Assembly (NCBI GenBank): GCA_030271595.1
Contig: JARXKO010000010.1
Coordinates: forward strand, 1 to 11,901
Reading direction: 5' to 3'
DNA from: Pseudomonadota bacterium
GTDB taxonomy: Bacteria > Pseudomonadota > Alphaproteobacteria > Sphingomonadales > Sphingomonadaceae
Length of the DNA: 11,901 nt
In this document: one piece after another, positions 1 through 7,056 of the stretch
How the letters are laid out: each line of letters starts with the position of its first letter
Position numbering within the stretch: position 1 is the first letter of the stretch
Program-made: the position numbers and the translations under genes
The notes under the pieces: model-generated
What the model saw: the letters and a program-made list of their open reading frames with translations, nothing else
Database searches by the model: none
Told to the model about the DNA's origin: nothing

Positions 1-394
1 CGAAAGCGATGCCGACCCAGCCTTGAATTCGACCGACGTGGCCGATGCCGCCGCCGGTTCCCGTCTCGCGGGTCCAGGGCCGCATGTCGAAGCGGCCCCA
101 AGACTCAGTAAGAGGAGGCGGGTCCGGATAGAGCTCGGTCGGCGCCTCGTCCTCGAGGCGTTCGAGTTCGTTGGCGTCGGCGTGGAAGTGCGTGAAGTTG
201 GGATTGCCGAGTCGCTGTTCCTCGGCGATCTTGTCCGCCATCCCCGCGCGATCGTAGCGATGGAAGGCATCGCCCTCGATGAAGGCGGCGTTGATATGTT
301 CGCGCCTGAAGATCTGCTCGAAAATCTGTTTGACCGAGGTCGTCCCTGCCCCGGACGATCCGGTGATCGAGATGATCGGATGGCGCGCGGACAT
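1..394 (-). CDS. cbbP: Phosphoribulokinase, N-terminal part (partial; sequence diverges after about residue 81)
   Basis: Phosphoribulokinase makes ribulose-1,5-bisphosphate, the RuBisCO substrate, from ribulose-5-phosphate and ATP in the cytoplasm. The visible 131 residues start MSARHPIISITGSSGAGTTS: the proteobacterial N-terminus with the P-loop at about residues 12-20. The family-typical segments FEQIFRRE (25-32), IEGDAFHRYDR (39-49) and HADANELERLE (71-81) follow. The gene starts 5 nt after the fructose-bisphosphatase stop, with no clear Shine-Dalgarno, so coupled translation is likely. Oddity: after residue 81 (about position 151) the expected continuation (a short helix, then a GRGRT/YVHD-like stretch) is absent. 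Instead an unrecognised stretch with RFDMRPWTRETGTGGG is read in the same frame, with coding-like GC-rich third positions, to the window edge. No other frame restores the kinase. The 3' end lies outside the window, so fusion, rearrangement and assembly junction all remain possible. Identity of the N-terminal part is certain; integrity of the gene is not. Confidence 0.85.
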   Translation of the reverse strand, partial: MSARHPIISITGSSGAGTTSVKQIFEQIFRREHINAAFIEGDAFHRYDRAGMADKIAEEQRLGNPNFTHFHADANELERLEDEAPTELYPDPPPLTESWGRFDMRPWTRETGTGGGIGHVGRIQGWVGIAF

Positions 395-399
395 CGGCG

Positions 400-1449
400 T
401 CAGGCCCGGAAAAGGCCGCGCTGGCCGAATAACGGCGCGCGATCGGCGATCAAGCTGGGTAGCGTGTGATAGCGCGCGATCCGCTCGACCTCGGCAGTCG
501 ATCCGAACACCAGTGGCGTGCGCTGGTGAAGTTCGCTTGCGATGGCATCGAGGATCGGCTCGATCGTGTCTGTCGCCGATCCGCCGGCCTGCTCAATCAG
601 CATCGCGATCGGATGCGCTTCGTAGACCAGCCGCAAGCGGCCCTTGGCGTAACCGCGGCGCTGGTCGGCGGGATAAAGGAAGGCGCCGCCGCGGTTGAGG
701 ATTCGATATGCCTCGGCGACTAGTGAGGCGATCCAGCGCATGTTGAACTCACCTTCGCGCGGGCCGAGCCCGGTCTTGATGCAATCATCGAAGTAAAGCC
801 GCACCGCTTCATCCCAGTGGCGGTAGTTGGACGCGTTGATCGCGAACTCGCGGGTGCTCGGGGGGATTTGCAGTTGCGGCGCTGCCAGGCAGAATTGGCC
901 CTCGGCCCGCGAATGAATGAAGATGTGCGTACCAGCCCCAAGTGTCAGCACCAGCGCGGTCTGCGGGCCGTAGATAAGGAAGCCGGCGGCGAGCTGGTCG
1001 CGACCCGGCTGAAGGAAGCTCGCCAGCGGATCGCGCACGGCATCTCCAATAATCCGCCTTATCGAAAAAATTGTGCCGATCGAGATGTTGGTATCGATGT
1101 TCGATGAGCCGTCGAGCGGATCGATCGCCAATGCAAGCGCCCGATCCCTCTGGACCAGGACTGGTTCGGCAAGCTCCTCAGATGCATAGAGCGCGACTGG
1201 ACCCTTGCTGACCGCCGCCAGGAAACGCTCGTCGGCGAGGATGTCGAGCCCACGCTGCTCGTCTCCATCACTGTTGGCGCTGCCGTCCCTTTCGGCGAAC
1301 CTGTGGCCGAGCGGCCCCTCGGCGATGATCGAGGCCAGTGCAATGCCGGTTTCCGCCAATAGGCGAACCGTCTCGACGACTTCGGCGGCGTGCGGCGCGC
1401 CAGTGGCGACATGTCGAGCGAAATGCGCGTCAAGGCTATGATCGATCAT
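400..1449 (-). CDS. cbbF: Class I fructose-1,6-bisphosphatase
   Basis: Hydrolyses fructose-1,6-bisphosphate to fructose-6-phosphate in the Calvin cycle (and gluconeogenesis); cytoplasmic, Mg-dependent. The class I signature DPLDGSSNID sits at residues 110-119, preceded by the metal-ligand region YASEE (88-92). A C-terminal FLYPAD segment and a substrate-pocket region with a KGRLRLVYEA-like stretch follow, all as in the family. At about 349 residues it is normal length. Start choice: an upstream in-frame ATG at 1473 would add 8 residues but has only a poor ribosome-binding site. The ATG at 1449 is preceded by GGGGAG 4 nt away, so I prefer it. It is first in a minus-strand operon with phosphoribulokinase 5 nt downstream, and is divergent from cbbR, the usual arrangement for a CbbR-activated operon. 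A purely gluconeogenic role is unlikely given these neighbours. Confidence 0.95.
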   Translation of the reverse strand: MIDHSLDAHFARHVATGAPHAAEVVETVRLLAETGIALASIIAEGPLGHRFAERDGSANSDGDEQRGLDILADERFLAAVSKGPVALYASEELAEPVLVQRDRALALAIDPLDGSSNIDTNISIGTIFSIRRIIGDAVRDPLASFLQPGRDQLAAGFLIYGPQTALVLTLGAGTHIFIHSRAEGQFCLAAPQLQIPPSTREFAINASNYRHWDEAVRLYFDDCIKTGLGPREGEFNMRWIASLVAEAYRILNRGGAFLYPADQRRGYAKGRLRLVYEAHPIAMLIEQAGGSATDTIEPILDAIASELHQRTPLVFGSTAEVERIARYHTLPSLIADRAPLFGQRGLFRA

Positions 1450-1517
1450 CCCGCTCCCCGCTGCATGCGCCATAAGTGGCGTCTCGTGCAGCGCTTAAGG
1501 AGCCAGTCCGAGCTCAA

Positions 1518-1565
1518 TTAGTAAAGTTTTAAATATTTACATGTGCCGTAAGTTTTGCTTACTAA
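1518..1565. promoter_or_regulatory. Candidate CbbR operator region between cbbF and cbbR
   Basis: An AT-rich island in otherwise GC-rich DNA holds four half-sites in alternating orientation: GTAA 1521-1524, TTAC 1537-1540, GTAA 1548-1551, TTAC 1559-1562. TTAC-N7-GTAA (1537-1551) contains the classic LysR-family T-N11-A core (T1538, A1550). GTAAG-N5-CTTAC (1548-1562) is a second palindrome, and TTAGTAA (1518-1524) is repeated inverted as TTACTAA (1559-1565). The region lies directly upstream of cbbR and about 70 bp upstream of cbbF, suiting activation of cbbF-cbbP with autoregulation of cbbR. The repeats are seen directly; assignment to CbbR is inferred from position and family behaviour. Confidence 0.6.
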
Positions 1566-1571
1566 GTCGGA

Positions 1572-2507
1572 ATGCACAACCTGACCCTTCGCCAGCTTCG
1601 CGCCGTCATCGCCGTGAACCGCCTCGGCAAGATCAGTCTCGCCGCCGGCGAAATCGGCCTGACCGCACCGGCGGTGACGCTGCAAATCCAGCAGGCCGAG
1701 GCCGAGGCAGGCGTCCCCCTGTTCGATCGCACCAGCGACGGCCTGCGCCCAACCGACGCCGGCACCGCGGTGGTCCAGGCTGCGCTGGCGATCGAGGAGC
1801 GCATTGGCGAGCTGGGTGACCAGCTCGATGCCGTTGCCGGAGGGCGGCAAGGTTCGCTCCGCCTAGGCGCCGTCTCGACCGCCAAATATTTCGCTCCTCA
1901 ACTGGTTGCCGCGTTCATGGCCGAGGTGCCGGGTGTCGATCTGCAACTGCTGATCGGCAACCGCGCCGTAACCATCGACGCGATCGAAAATCGCCAAGTC
2001 GACATCGCCCTTATGGGTCGCCCGCCGCGCCATTTGCCGGTACAGCCGACATTGATCGGAGAGCATCCGCTGGTGATCATCGCCCGCCCCGATCATGTGC
2101 TCGCCGACAAATCGCGAATTCGCAAAAGCCGGATTGCCCAGGAAAGACTGCTGGTACGCGAACAAGGCTCGGGGACACGAATCTCGCTCGAGTTGTTCCT
2201 CGGTGACATGCCCGGGCGGCTCGAAAATCTCGACATGGAATTCAGCTCCAACGAAACGATCAAGCAGGCCGTGATGGCCGGCCTTGGCCTAGGCTTCATT
2301 TCCGCGCACACCATCGCGATGGAAGTTGAAATCGGTCGCTTGAAGATCTTGGATGTGGTCGGCACGCCGGTTCGCCGGCAATGGTTTGCAGTGAGCCGCG
2401 CAGATCGTTCGGCGTCCCCGACCATGATCGTGTTCAAGGATTTTATTGCCCGGCGCGGCCGCGATTTTCTTCCCGCCCTTGTGACGCCCCTTGGCGCCGA
2501 GTCATAG
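1572..2507 (+). CDS. cbbR: LysR-type transcriptional regulator CbbR
   Basis: Regulator of Calvin-cycle genes; family members sense metabolites that report carbon and redox status and activate the divergent cbb operon. The 311 residues show an N-terminal winged helix-turn-helix (about 4-62: LTLRQLRAVIAV, then AAGEIGLTAPAVTLQIQQAE), a linker helix, and a type 2 periplasmic-binding-like effector domain (about 92-295). CbbR-like marks are the LTLRQLR opening, the GSLRLGAVSTAKYFAP entry into the effector domain, and the late GLGLGFISAHTIAMEVEIG followed by PVRRQWF. It is divergent from cbbF, which strongly supports CbbR over a generic LysR protein. The Shine-Dalgarno is weak (GGA just upstream of ATG). 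A palindrome ends about 10 nt before the start codon, consistent with autorepression. The stop is followed 7 nt later by the phosphatase gene. Confidence 0.9.
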   Translation: MHNLTLRQLRAVIAVNRLGKISLAAGEIGLTAPAVTLQIQQAEAEAGVPLFDRTSDGLRPTDAGTAVVQAALAIEERIGELGDQLDAVAGGRQGSLRLGAVSTAKYFAPQLVAAFMAEVPGVDLQLLIGNRAVTIDAIENRQVDIALMGRPPRHLPVQPTLIGEHPLVIIARPDHVLADKSRIRKSRIAQERLLVREQGSGTRISLELFLGDMPGRLENLDMEFSSNETIKQAVMAGLGLGFISAHTIAMEVEIGRLKILDVVGTPVRRQWFAVSRADRSASPTMIVFKDFIARRGRDFLPALVTPLGAES

Positions 2508-2514
2508 CCGCCGC

Positions 2515-3177
2515 ATGTCACTCTCGGGCTTTGCGGTGGTGGTCTTCGATCTGGACGGGACCATCGCGGACACGGCACCGGACTTGGCCGCTGCGCTTAA
2601 CCATGTCCTCGGCGGATTGGAGCGCAAGCCACTTTCGCAAGAGGCGGTACGCCGGCTGATCGGGCATGGAACGCGGGCATTGCTGCGCAAGGGACTGGAT
2701 GCGACCGGGTCCGTCAATGACTCATTGATCGATGCCAATTACCCCAAGCTGATGCAATTCTACGAGAACCACATTTGCGATCTCACCCGTCCGTATGCAG
2801 GCGTTGAGCGGGTTTTTGACGAACTCCGGGCGAATGGTGCGCAACTGGCCGTCTGCACCAACAAGCCCGAGCGCATGACCCGCTTGCTCATCGATACACT
2901 CGGCTGGCACAAGCACTTCGCCGCAATCGTTGCGGGGGACACGTTGGCGGTGTGCAAACCCGACCCCGCCCCGCTCAAGCTCGCGATTGAGCGAGCCGGC
3001 GGCGGACCTGCGGTGTTTGTCGGCGATTCCAGTATCGATGTCGAAACGGCCCGCTCGGCGGGCGTGCCTTGCATTCTCGTTGATTTCGGAATGTCGGACG
3101 TGCCCGCGAGGACGCTTGGAGCAGATTGCGTGGTCGACGACATGGGCTCGCTCGTCTCAGCGATCTGTGCGCTGTAG
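2515..3177 (+). CDS. cbbZ: Phosphoglycolate phosphatase (HAD family)
   Basis: Dephosphorylates 2-phosphoglycolate, the toxic product of RuBisCO oxygenation, to glycolate. The 220 residues carry all HAD motifs: DLDGT (nucleophile D12, acid/base D14), motif II in VCTNKP (about 120-125), the KPDPAP lysine, and GDSSID with acidic D171 and D175. A helical cap lies between motifs I and II, as in Gph. The ATG at 2515 is 7 nt after the cbbR stop without a Shine-Dalgarno, so translation is probably coupled to cbbR. An in-frame TTG at 2491 would overlap cbbR and add eight unconserved residues before the conserved core; I rejected it. Gph can also serve in DNA-repair salvage, but location next to cbbR favours the photorespiratory role (CbbZ). 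It converges on nrdJ; the 85 bp between them holds no convincing terminator hairpin. Confidence 0.9.
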   Translation: MSLSGFAVVVFDLDGTIADTAPDLAAALNHVLGGLERKPLSQEAVRRLIGHGTRALLRKGLDATGSVNDSLIDANYPKLMQFYENHICDLTRPYAGVERVFDELRANGAQLAVCTNKPERMTRLLIDTLGWHKHFAAIVAGDTLAVCKPDPAPLKLAIERAGGGPAVFVGDSSIDVETARSAGVPCILVDFGMSDVPARTLGADCVVDDMGSLVSAICAL

Positions 3178-3262
3178 CTGTCAACTTCACGAAGCGCTGC
3201 TCGCGCATCACTGAGAATGGCAAATGGCAGGATGAGCGCGAAATTGCTGCACTCGTTCCTCG

Positions 3263-5491
3263 CTAGCCGCATTTGGAATAGCCGCAGTTGGTGCAATTGA
3301 GACAGCCTTCCTGTTTTATCGTCGCGAAGCTGCCGCACTGCGGGCAGGAGATGCCCGCCATCTGCCGTGCGCCGACCTCAGTTACCGAGGGAGCCAAGGC
3401 GACTGGCGCCGGCTCGCCCTCGACGTGGCGCTGGATCACGCCGCCGATCGCCGCCAGAAGCGAGGGCACATATTCGCCCTTGACCCAGGCGCCGCCGCGC
3501 GGGTCAAACACCGCGCTCAATTCCTCGGCGACGAAAGAAATGTCGCCGCCGCGGCGGAACACCGCCGAGATCATCCGCGTCAATGCCAGTGTCCAGGCAT
3601 AATGCTCCATGTTCTTGGAGTTGATGAACATCTCGAACGGCCGACGCTGATCACCTTCTATCCGATCGTTGATGGTCACGTAGACGGCGTGCGGGATGTC
3701 GGGCCACTTGAGCTTGTAGGTCGCGCCCTCAAGCCGTTCCTGGCGTGGGGCCAGGGTGTCGGCCGGCTCGGCGAAGTTTGATTCCGCTTTCCTGTCCACT
3801 TCAACCGCGAGCACGGAACCGGTTATCGAATTGGGGCGGTAGGTAGTGAGTCCCTTGCAGCCGAGGCGAAAACCCTCGCGATAGATGTCGGCGAAATTTT
3901 CGAACGAAATGTCGGCAGGGCAATTGACAGTCTTGGAGATCGAGCTGTCGATCAGCCCCTGCGCCGCGGCCTGCATGGCGAGGTGATCGGCGGGGGTCAG
4001 TGTCTGGGCGCTGACGAACAGCTCAGCCGGCAGCTCCGCCCCCTCTCCCTTCGCCTGTTTCCAGCAACGCAGCGCATAATCCTCGACCTCCTGCACCCGC
4101 AGCTCACCATCGGGTCCACGGATCTTGCGCTGATAACTGTAGGCAAACACCGGCTCGATCCCCGACGACACGTTGCCGGCCAGGAGCGACGTCGTACCGG
4201 TCGGCGCAATCGAGGTCAGACAGCCGTTGCGCAGGCCGTTCTCGGCGATCAACGCGCGGGTCTCCTCGTCGAGTGACCTGAGGTTGGGCGTGTCGAGCAT
4301 CACAGGATCATAGGCCGGGAAGGCGCCCTTTTCCGCCGCCAGCCGGGCGGATTCGCGATACGCTTCGCGGCGGATTATCGACAGCCAGCGCCTGGTACGC
4401 GTGATCGCACCAGCACTGCCATAGGTATCGCCACAAAACAGCAAAGCGTCGGCGAGCCCGGTGATGCCGAGCCCGATCCGTCGCTTGGCCTTGGCCTCAG
4501 CCTCCTGCGCCGGAAGCGGATAGCGCGACACGTCGATGACATTGTCGAGCATCCGCACGGCGGTGCGGGTAAGCCAGCCCAGTTCGTCTTCGTCAACATC
4601 CACGCCGTCTTCGAATGGCTTTGTCACCAGCTGCGCGAGGTTGATCGAGCCAAGCAGGCACGCCCCATAGGGTGGTAGCATCTGCTCGCCACATGGATTG
4701 CTTGCGCGGATGTCCTCGCAATGCGCGAGGTTATTCATCGCGTTGACCCGGTCGATGAAGATCACGCCGGGCTCGGCGCAATCGTAGGTCGTGCGCATTA
4801 AACTGTCCCACAGCTCGCGCGCCCGCACGCTGCGATAAATCTTGCCGCCAAACTCTAGCGGCCAGTCGCCATCATCGTCGAGGCAGCGCATGAAAGCGTC
4901 ACCGACCAGGACCGACAGGTTGAAATTGCGCAGCCGCCTGCCGTCGCGCTTGGCCTCGATGAATGCCTCGATGTCGGGGTGTGAAATGGCCAGGCAGCCC
5001 ATCATCGCGCCGCGCCGCGCCCCCGCCGACTGGACCGTGCCGCACATCGAATCCCAGCAGTCCATGAAGCTCAATGGGCCGGACGCCTCCGCACCGACTC
5101 CAAGCACCAGCGCGCCGGCCGGGCGGATCGTCGAAAAGTCCATGCCCACGCCCCCACCCTGTTGCATGGTCAGCGCGGCCTCGAGCAGATGTTCGAAAAT
5201 GCCCCCGAGGTCGTCGGGGATGGTGCCCATGACGAAGCAATTGAACAGGGTTACGTCGCGTCCTGTTCCGGCGCCCGCAAGCACGCGGCCGGCCGGGATG
5301 AAACGAAAGTCGCGCATGGCCTCGATAAAAAGCTCACGCCAGTGCTTGCTATCGCGCTCTCCAGCGGCCAGCGCAGTCGCCACCCGGGATATCGTCGCGA
5401 GATAGTCGCCGTCGGCCTGCTCGGGACGATCCGCGGGTAAAAAACGATATTTTGCGGCCCAGATCTCAGCGCTTAACCGATCGACAGCCAT
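3263..5491 (-). CDS. nrdJ: Adenosylcobalamin-dependent (class II) ribonucleoside-diphosphate reductase
   Basis: Reduces ribonucleotides to deoxyribonucleotides using a radical generated from adenosylcobalamin, so it needs no oxygen and no second subunit; cytoplasmic. 742 residues. Visible: a first redox Cys in LFNCFV (C85); the active-site motif NPCGE (N265, thiyl-radical C267, E269); the partner redox C278 exactly 11 residues later, the spacing known in class II NrdJ; SIAPTGTTSLLAG; KTVNCPADI; and a C-terminal Cys-rich tail (CPQC ... CLNCTNCGYSKCG) that passes reducing equivalents to the active site. There is no N-terminal ATP-cone in the first residues, which run straight into the reductase. 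The ATG at 5491 (MAVDRLSAEIW) is chosen because family similarity begins there. Open frame extends to 5728 but would overlap hemN and the operators. Ribosome-binding site GGGGG lies 7 nt upstream, inside a NrdR-like box. Control by NrdR and FNR is inferred from the upstream boxes. Confidence 0.95.
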   Translation of the reverse strand: MAVDRLSAEIWAAKYRFLPADRPEQADGDYLATISRVATALAAGERDSKHWRELFIEAMRDFRFIPAGRVLAGAGTGRDVTLFNCFVMGTIPDDLGGIFEHLLEAALTMQQGGGVGMDFSTIRPAGALVLGVGAEASGPLSFMDCWDSMCGTVQSAGARRGAMMGCLAISHPDIEAFIEAKRDGRRLRNFNLSVLVGDAFMRCLDDDGDWPLEFGGKIYRSVRARELWDSLMRTTYDCAEPGVIFIDRVNAMNNLAHCEDIRASNPCGEQMLPPYGACLLGSINLAQLVTKPFEDGVDVDEDELGWLTRTAVRMLDNVIDVSRYPLPAQEAEAKAKRRIGLGITGLADALLFCGDTYGSAGAITRTRRWLSIIRREAYRESARLAAEKGAFPAYDPVMLDTPNLRSLDEETRALIAENGLRNGCLTSIAPTGTTSLLAGNVSSGIEPVFAYSYQRKIRGPDGELRVQEVEDYALRCWKQAKGEGAELPAELFVSAQTLTPADHLAMQAAAQGLIDSSISKTVNCPADISFENFADIYREGFRLGCKGLTTYRPNSITGSVLAVEVDRKAESNFAEPADTLAPRQERLEGATYKLKWPDIPHAVYVTINDRIEGDQRRPFEMFINSKNMEHYAWTLALTRMISAVFRRGGDISFVAEELSAVFDPRGGAWVKGEYVPSLLAAIGGVIQRHVEGEPAPVALAPSVTEVGARQMAGISCPQCGSFATIKQEGCLNCTNCGYSKCG

Positions 5492-5499
5492 GGTGATAC

Positions 5500-5547
5500 C
5501 CCCAATATGTTGGGGTAATATCCTAAATCTATAGCGACATGTTGCGA
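5500..5547 (-). promoter_or_regulatory. Tandem NrdR-box-like palindromes upstream of nrdJ
   Basis: Box 1 (5500-5515) reads CCCCAATATGTTGGGG, an almost perfect palindrome with the NrdR-type core CAATATGTTG. Box 2 (5532-5547) has the weaker core CGACATGTTG inside GCGACATGTTGC, one mismatch from a palindrome. Their centres are 32 bp apart, about three helical turns, the spacing typical of NrdR operator pairs. NrdR is the ATP/dATP-sensing repressor of ribonucleotide reductase genes. Box 1 overlaps the probable transcription start and ribosome-binding site, and box 2 lies over the -10 to -35 interval, which suits repression. The boxes are seen directly; binding is inferred. Confidence 0.7.
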
Positions 5548-5548
5548 T

Positions 5549-5562
5549 TTGATCGAAATCAA
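5549..5562 (-). promoter_or_regulatory. FNR/FnrL box on the nrdJ side
   Basis: TTGATCGAAATCAA is a perfect match to the FNR consensus TTGAT-N4-ATCAA. FNR-family regulators activate from such sites centred near -41.5 when oxygen is scarce. A site centred at 5555.5 predicts an nrdJ start near 5514. On the minus strand a weak -10-like TAGGAT (5525-5520), overlapped by GATATT (5522-5517), is properly placed for this, leaving a leader of about 23 nt. The box abuts NrdR-like box 2. A role for hemN instead cannot be excluded. Confidence 0.75.
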
Positions 5563-5650
5563 TCGATATCAGAATTTTTTGATTCCGTCCTCCAATTCGA
5601 GGAGGCGTTGGCGCGCAAGCCTGAGCGATCTGATGGAAGCGAATGGCCCA

Positions 5651-5664
5651 TTGATTTGGATCAA
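5651..5664 (+). promoter_or_regulatory. FNR/FnrL box upstream of hemN
   Basis: TTGATTTGGATCAA is a second perfect TTGAT-N4-ATCAA site, centred 45 bp before the hemN start codon. At the usual -41.5 activating position it predicts a start near 5699, almost at the ATG, so the transcript would be nearly leaderless. This fits the absence of a Shine-Dalgarno sequence before hemN. The -10 region (around 5687-5692) is weak, as expected for an activator-dependent promoter. hemN is a well-known FNR target in proteobacteria. Confidence 0.8.
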
Positions 5665-5702
5665 AGCTGACGTCGGTTCTGTCGCTTAGCAAGCACAGCA
5701 CC

Positions 5703-7019
5703 ATGATTTCGCCCGTCACGTTCGCCAAATATGCCCGAATGCGCGTGCCGCGCTATACTAGCTATCCAACCGCGCCAAACTTCCGATCCGAGGTCGGAGC
5801 GGGCGAGTATCGCGAATGGCTTGGCGCGCTTCAGGCAGACGTGCCGGTGTCGCTCTATCTCCACATCCCATTCTGCCAAGCGATGTGCTGGTATTGCGGC
5901 TGCCACACCAGCGTTACGCGCCGCCCCGAGCCGATTGCGCGCTATGTCAATGCGCTGTTGACGGAGATCGAAGCAGTCGCCGCCATCGCGCCAGGCCGCA
6001 TGACGGTTTCCCACCTCCACTGGGGCGGAGGCTCGCCAACCGTGCTGGCGCCGGACGACATCAAACGGATCGACCGCACGCTGCGCCACGCGTTTCGCTT
6101 CGCGCCCGATGCCGAACTCGCAGTCGAGGTTGATCCGCGCACGCTCAGCGGGGCGGTGGCGAGCGCATTCGCCGCCAGTGGCGTCAATCGCGTCAGCGTT
6201 GGCGTACAGAGCTTCGACCCGGCGGTGCAAAAGGCAATCAACCGTGTGCAGAGCGTTGCCCAGACCGCGTCAGCAGTTCGCATGTTCCGTCGCCGCGGAG
6301 TCGAGGCGATCAATTTCGACCTGATTTACGGCCTTCCGCACCAAACCGTCGCATCGTGCGTTGAAACGGTCGTCCAAGCCTTAGCCATGCGGCCCAACCG
6401 TCTGGCGGTATTCGGCTATGCCCACGTACCAAGCTTCAAGCCGCATCAGCGCAACATCGACCAGGCGGTCCTTCCTGATCCCTTGGAGCGCCACCGCCAA
6501 GCCGAGGTCATTGCCGACACTCTTACCGACGCAGGGTATGTCCGAATCGGACTCGACCATTTCGCGCTGCCCGGCGACTCGCTAACCGCTGCGGCTGCAG
6601 TTCGCCGGCTGCATCGCAATTTCCAAGGGTACACGACCGACTCCAGCACAACGCTCATCGGGTTCGGCGCGTCGGCGATCGGGCGGCTGCCGCTCGGGTT
6701 CGTGCAGAATGAGACCAACCTTCCTGCGTATCAACGGACGATCGCCCGCGGCGAGCTGGCGACCAGCCGGGGTTGCCCGGTGAGCTCCGAAGACCTGCGC
6801 CGAGCGGCTATTATCGAACACCTGATGTGCGACTATCGGGCGGACGCCGGTGACCTGCTGCCCGTTGCGGTCGGCGAACTCGAGCGGGACGGCCTGATTC
6901 GCCGCTCGGGCACGCTGATCGAGGTCACGGACGAGGGCCGGCCGCTGGTGCGGGCGGTGGCGGCAGCCTTCGATGCCTATCTGCCGCACACCCCTGTCCG
7001 CCACGTCACCGCCGTTTGA
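5703..7019 (+). CDS. hemN: Oxygen-independent coproporphyrinogen III oxidase (radical SAM)
   Basis: Converts coproporphyrinogen III to protoporphyrinogen IX by oxidative decarboxylation without O2, feeding heme (and, in phototrophs, bacteriochlorophyll) synthesis; cytoplasmic. 438 residues. The radical SAM cluster is CX3CX2CXC in FCQAMCWYCGCH (C58, C62, C65, plus C67, the fourth Cys that marks true HemN rather than HemW). The N-terminal RVPRYTSYPTAPNF and the SAM-binding HWGGGSPT (glycines 108-110) are diagnostic. SVGVQSFDP and a NFDLIYGLPHQT-like strand follow, then a C-terminal HemN domain. The ATG at 5703 is the only sensible start before the conserved N-terminus; no Shine-Dalgarno is visible. 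It is divergent from nrdJ and convergent with cusA (37 nt between stops, no clear terminator). A perfect FNR box upstream implies induction under oxygen limitation. Confidence 0.96.
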   Translation: MISPVTFAKYARMRVPRYTSYPTAPNFRSEVGAGEYREWLGALQADVPVSLYLHIPFCQAMCWYCGCHTSVTRRPEPIARYVNALLTEIEAVAAIAPGRMTVSHLHWGGGSPTVLAPDDIKRIDRTLRHAFRFAPDAELAVEVDPRTLSGAVASAFAASGVNRVSVGVQSFDPAVQKAINRVQSVAQTASAVRMFRRRGVEAINFDLIYGLPHQTVASCVETVVQALAMRPNRLAVFGYAHVPSFKPHQRNIDQAVLPDPLERHRQAEVIADTLTDAGYVRIGLDHFALPGDSLTAAAAVRRLHRNFQGYTTDSSTTLIGFGASAIGRLPLGFVQNETNLPAYQRTIARGELATSRGCPVSSEDLRRAAIIEHLMCDYRADAGDLLPVAVGELERDGLIRRSGTLIEVTDEGRPLVRAVAAAFDAYLPHTPVRHVTAV

Positions 7020-7056
7020 CCTCGATGGCACGTTGGATGGCCGCAACACCAGGAGA

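Noticed and set aside
23..469. 148-codon plus-strand frame at the left edge
   Set aside because: It is antisense to the phosphoribulokinase N-terminus and the end of cbbF, both clearly recognised on the minus strand.
3178..3262. Possible bidirectional terminator between the phosphatase gene and nrdJ
   Set aside because: No stable GC-rich stem followed by a T run on either strand.
4842..5405. 187-codon plus-strand frame opposite nrdJ
   Set aside because: Ser/Arg/Pro-rich shadow; the minus strand here encodes the conserved class II reductase core.
5589..5605. CCTCC-N7-GGAGG hairpin, and a 20-codon TTG frame starting at 5608
   Set aside because: The stem is only 5 bp with no T run, and the GGAGG is just 2 nt from the TTG, too close for initiation; no conserved peptide is evident.
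5492..5728. N-terminal extension of nrdJ up to 5728
   Set aside because: It would overlap the hemN start and run through the FNR and NrdR-like boxes; the extra 79 residues resemble no reductase domain.
7020..7056. Possible terminator between hemN and cusA
   Set aside because: Only 37 nt with no convincing inverted repeat.
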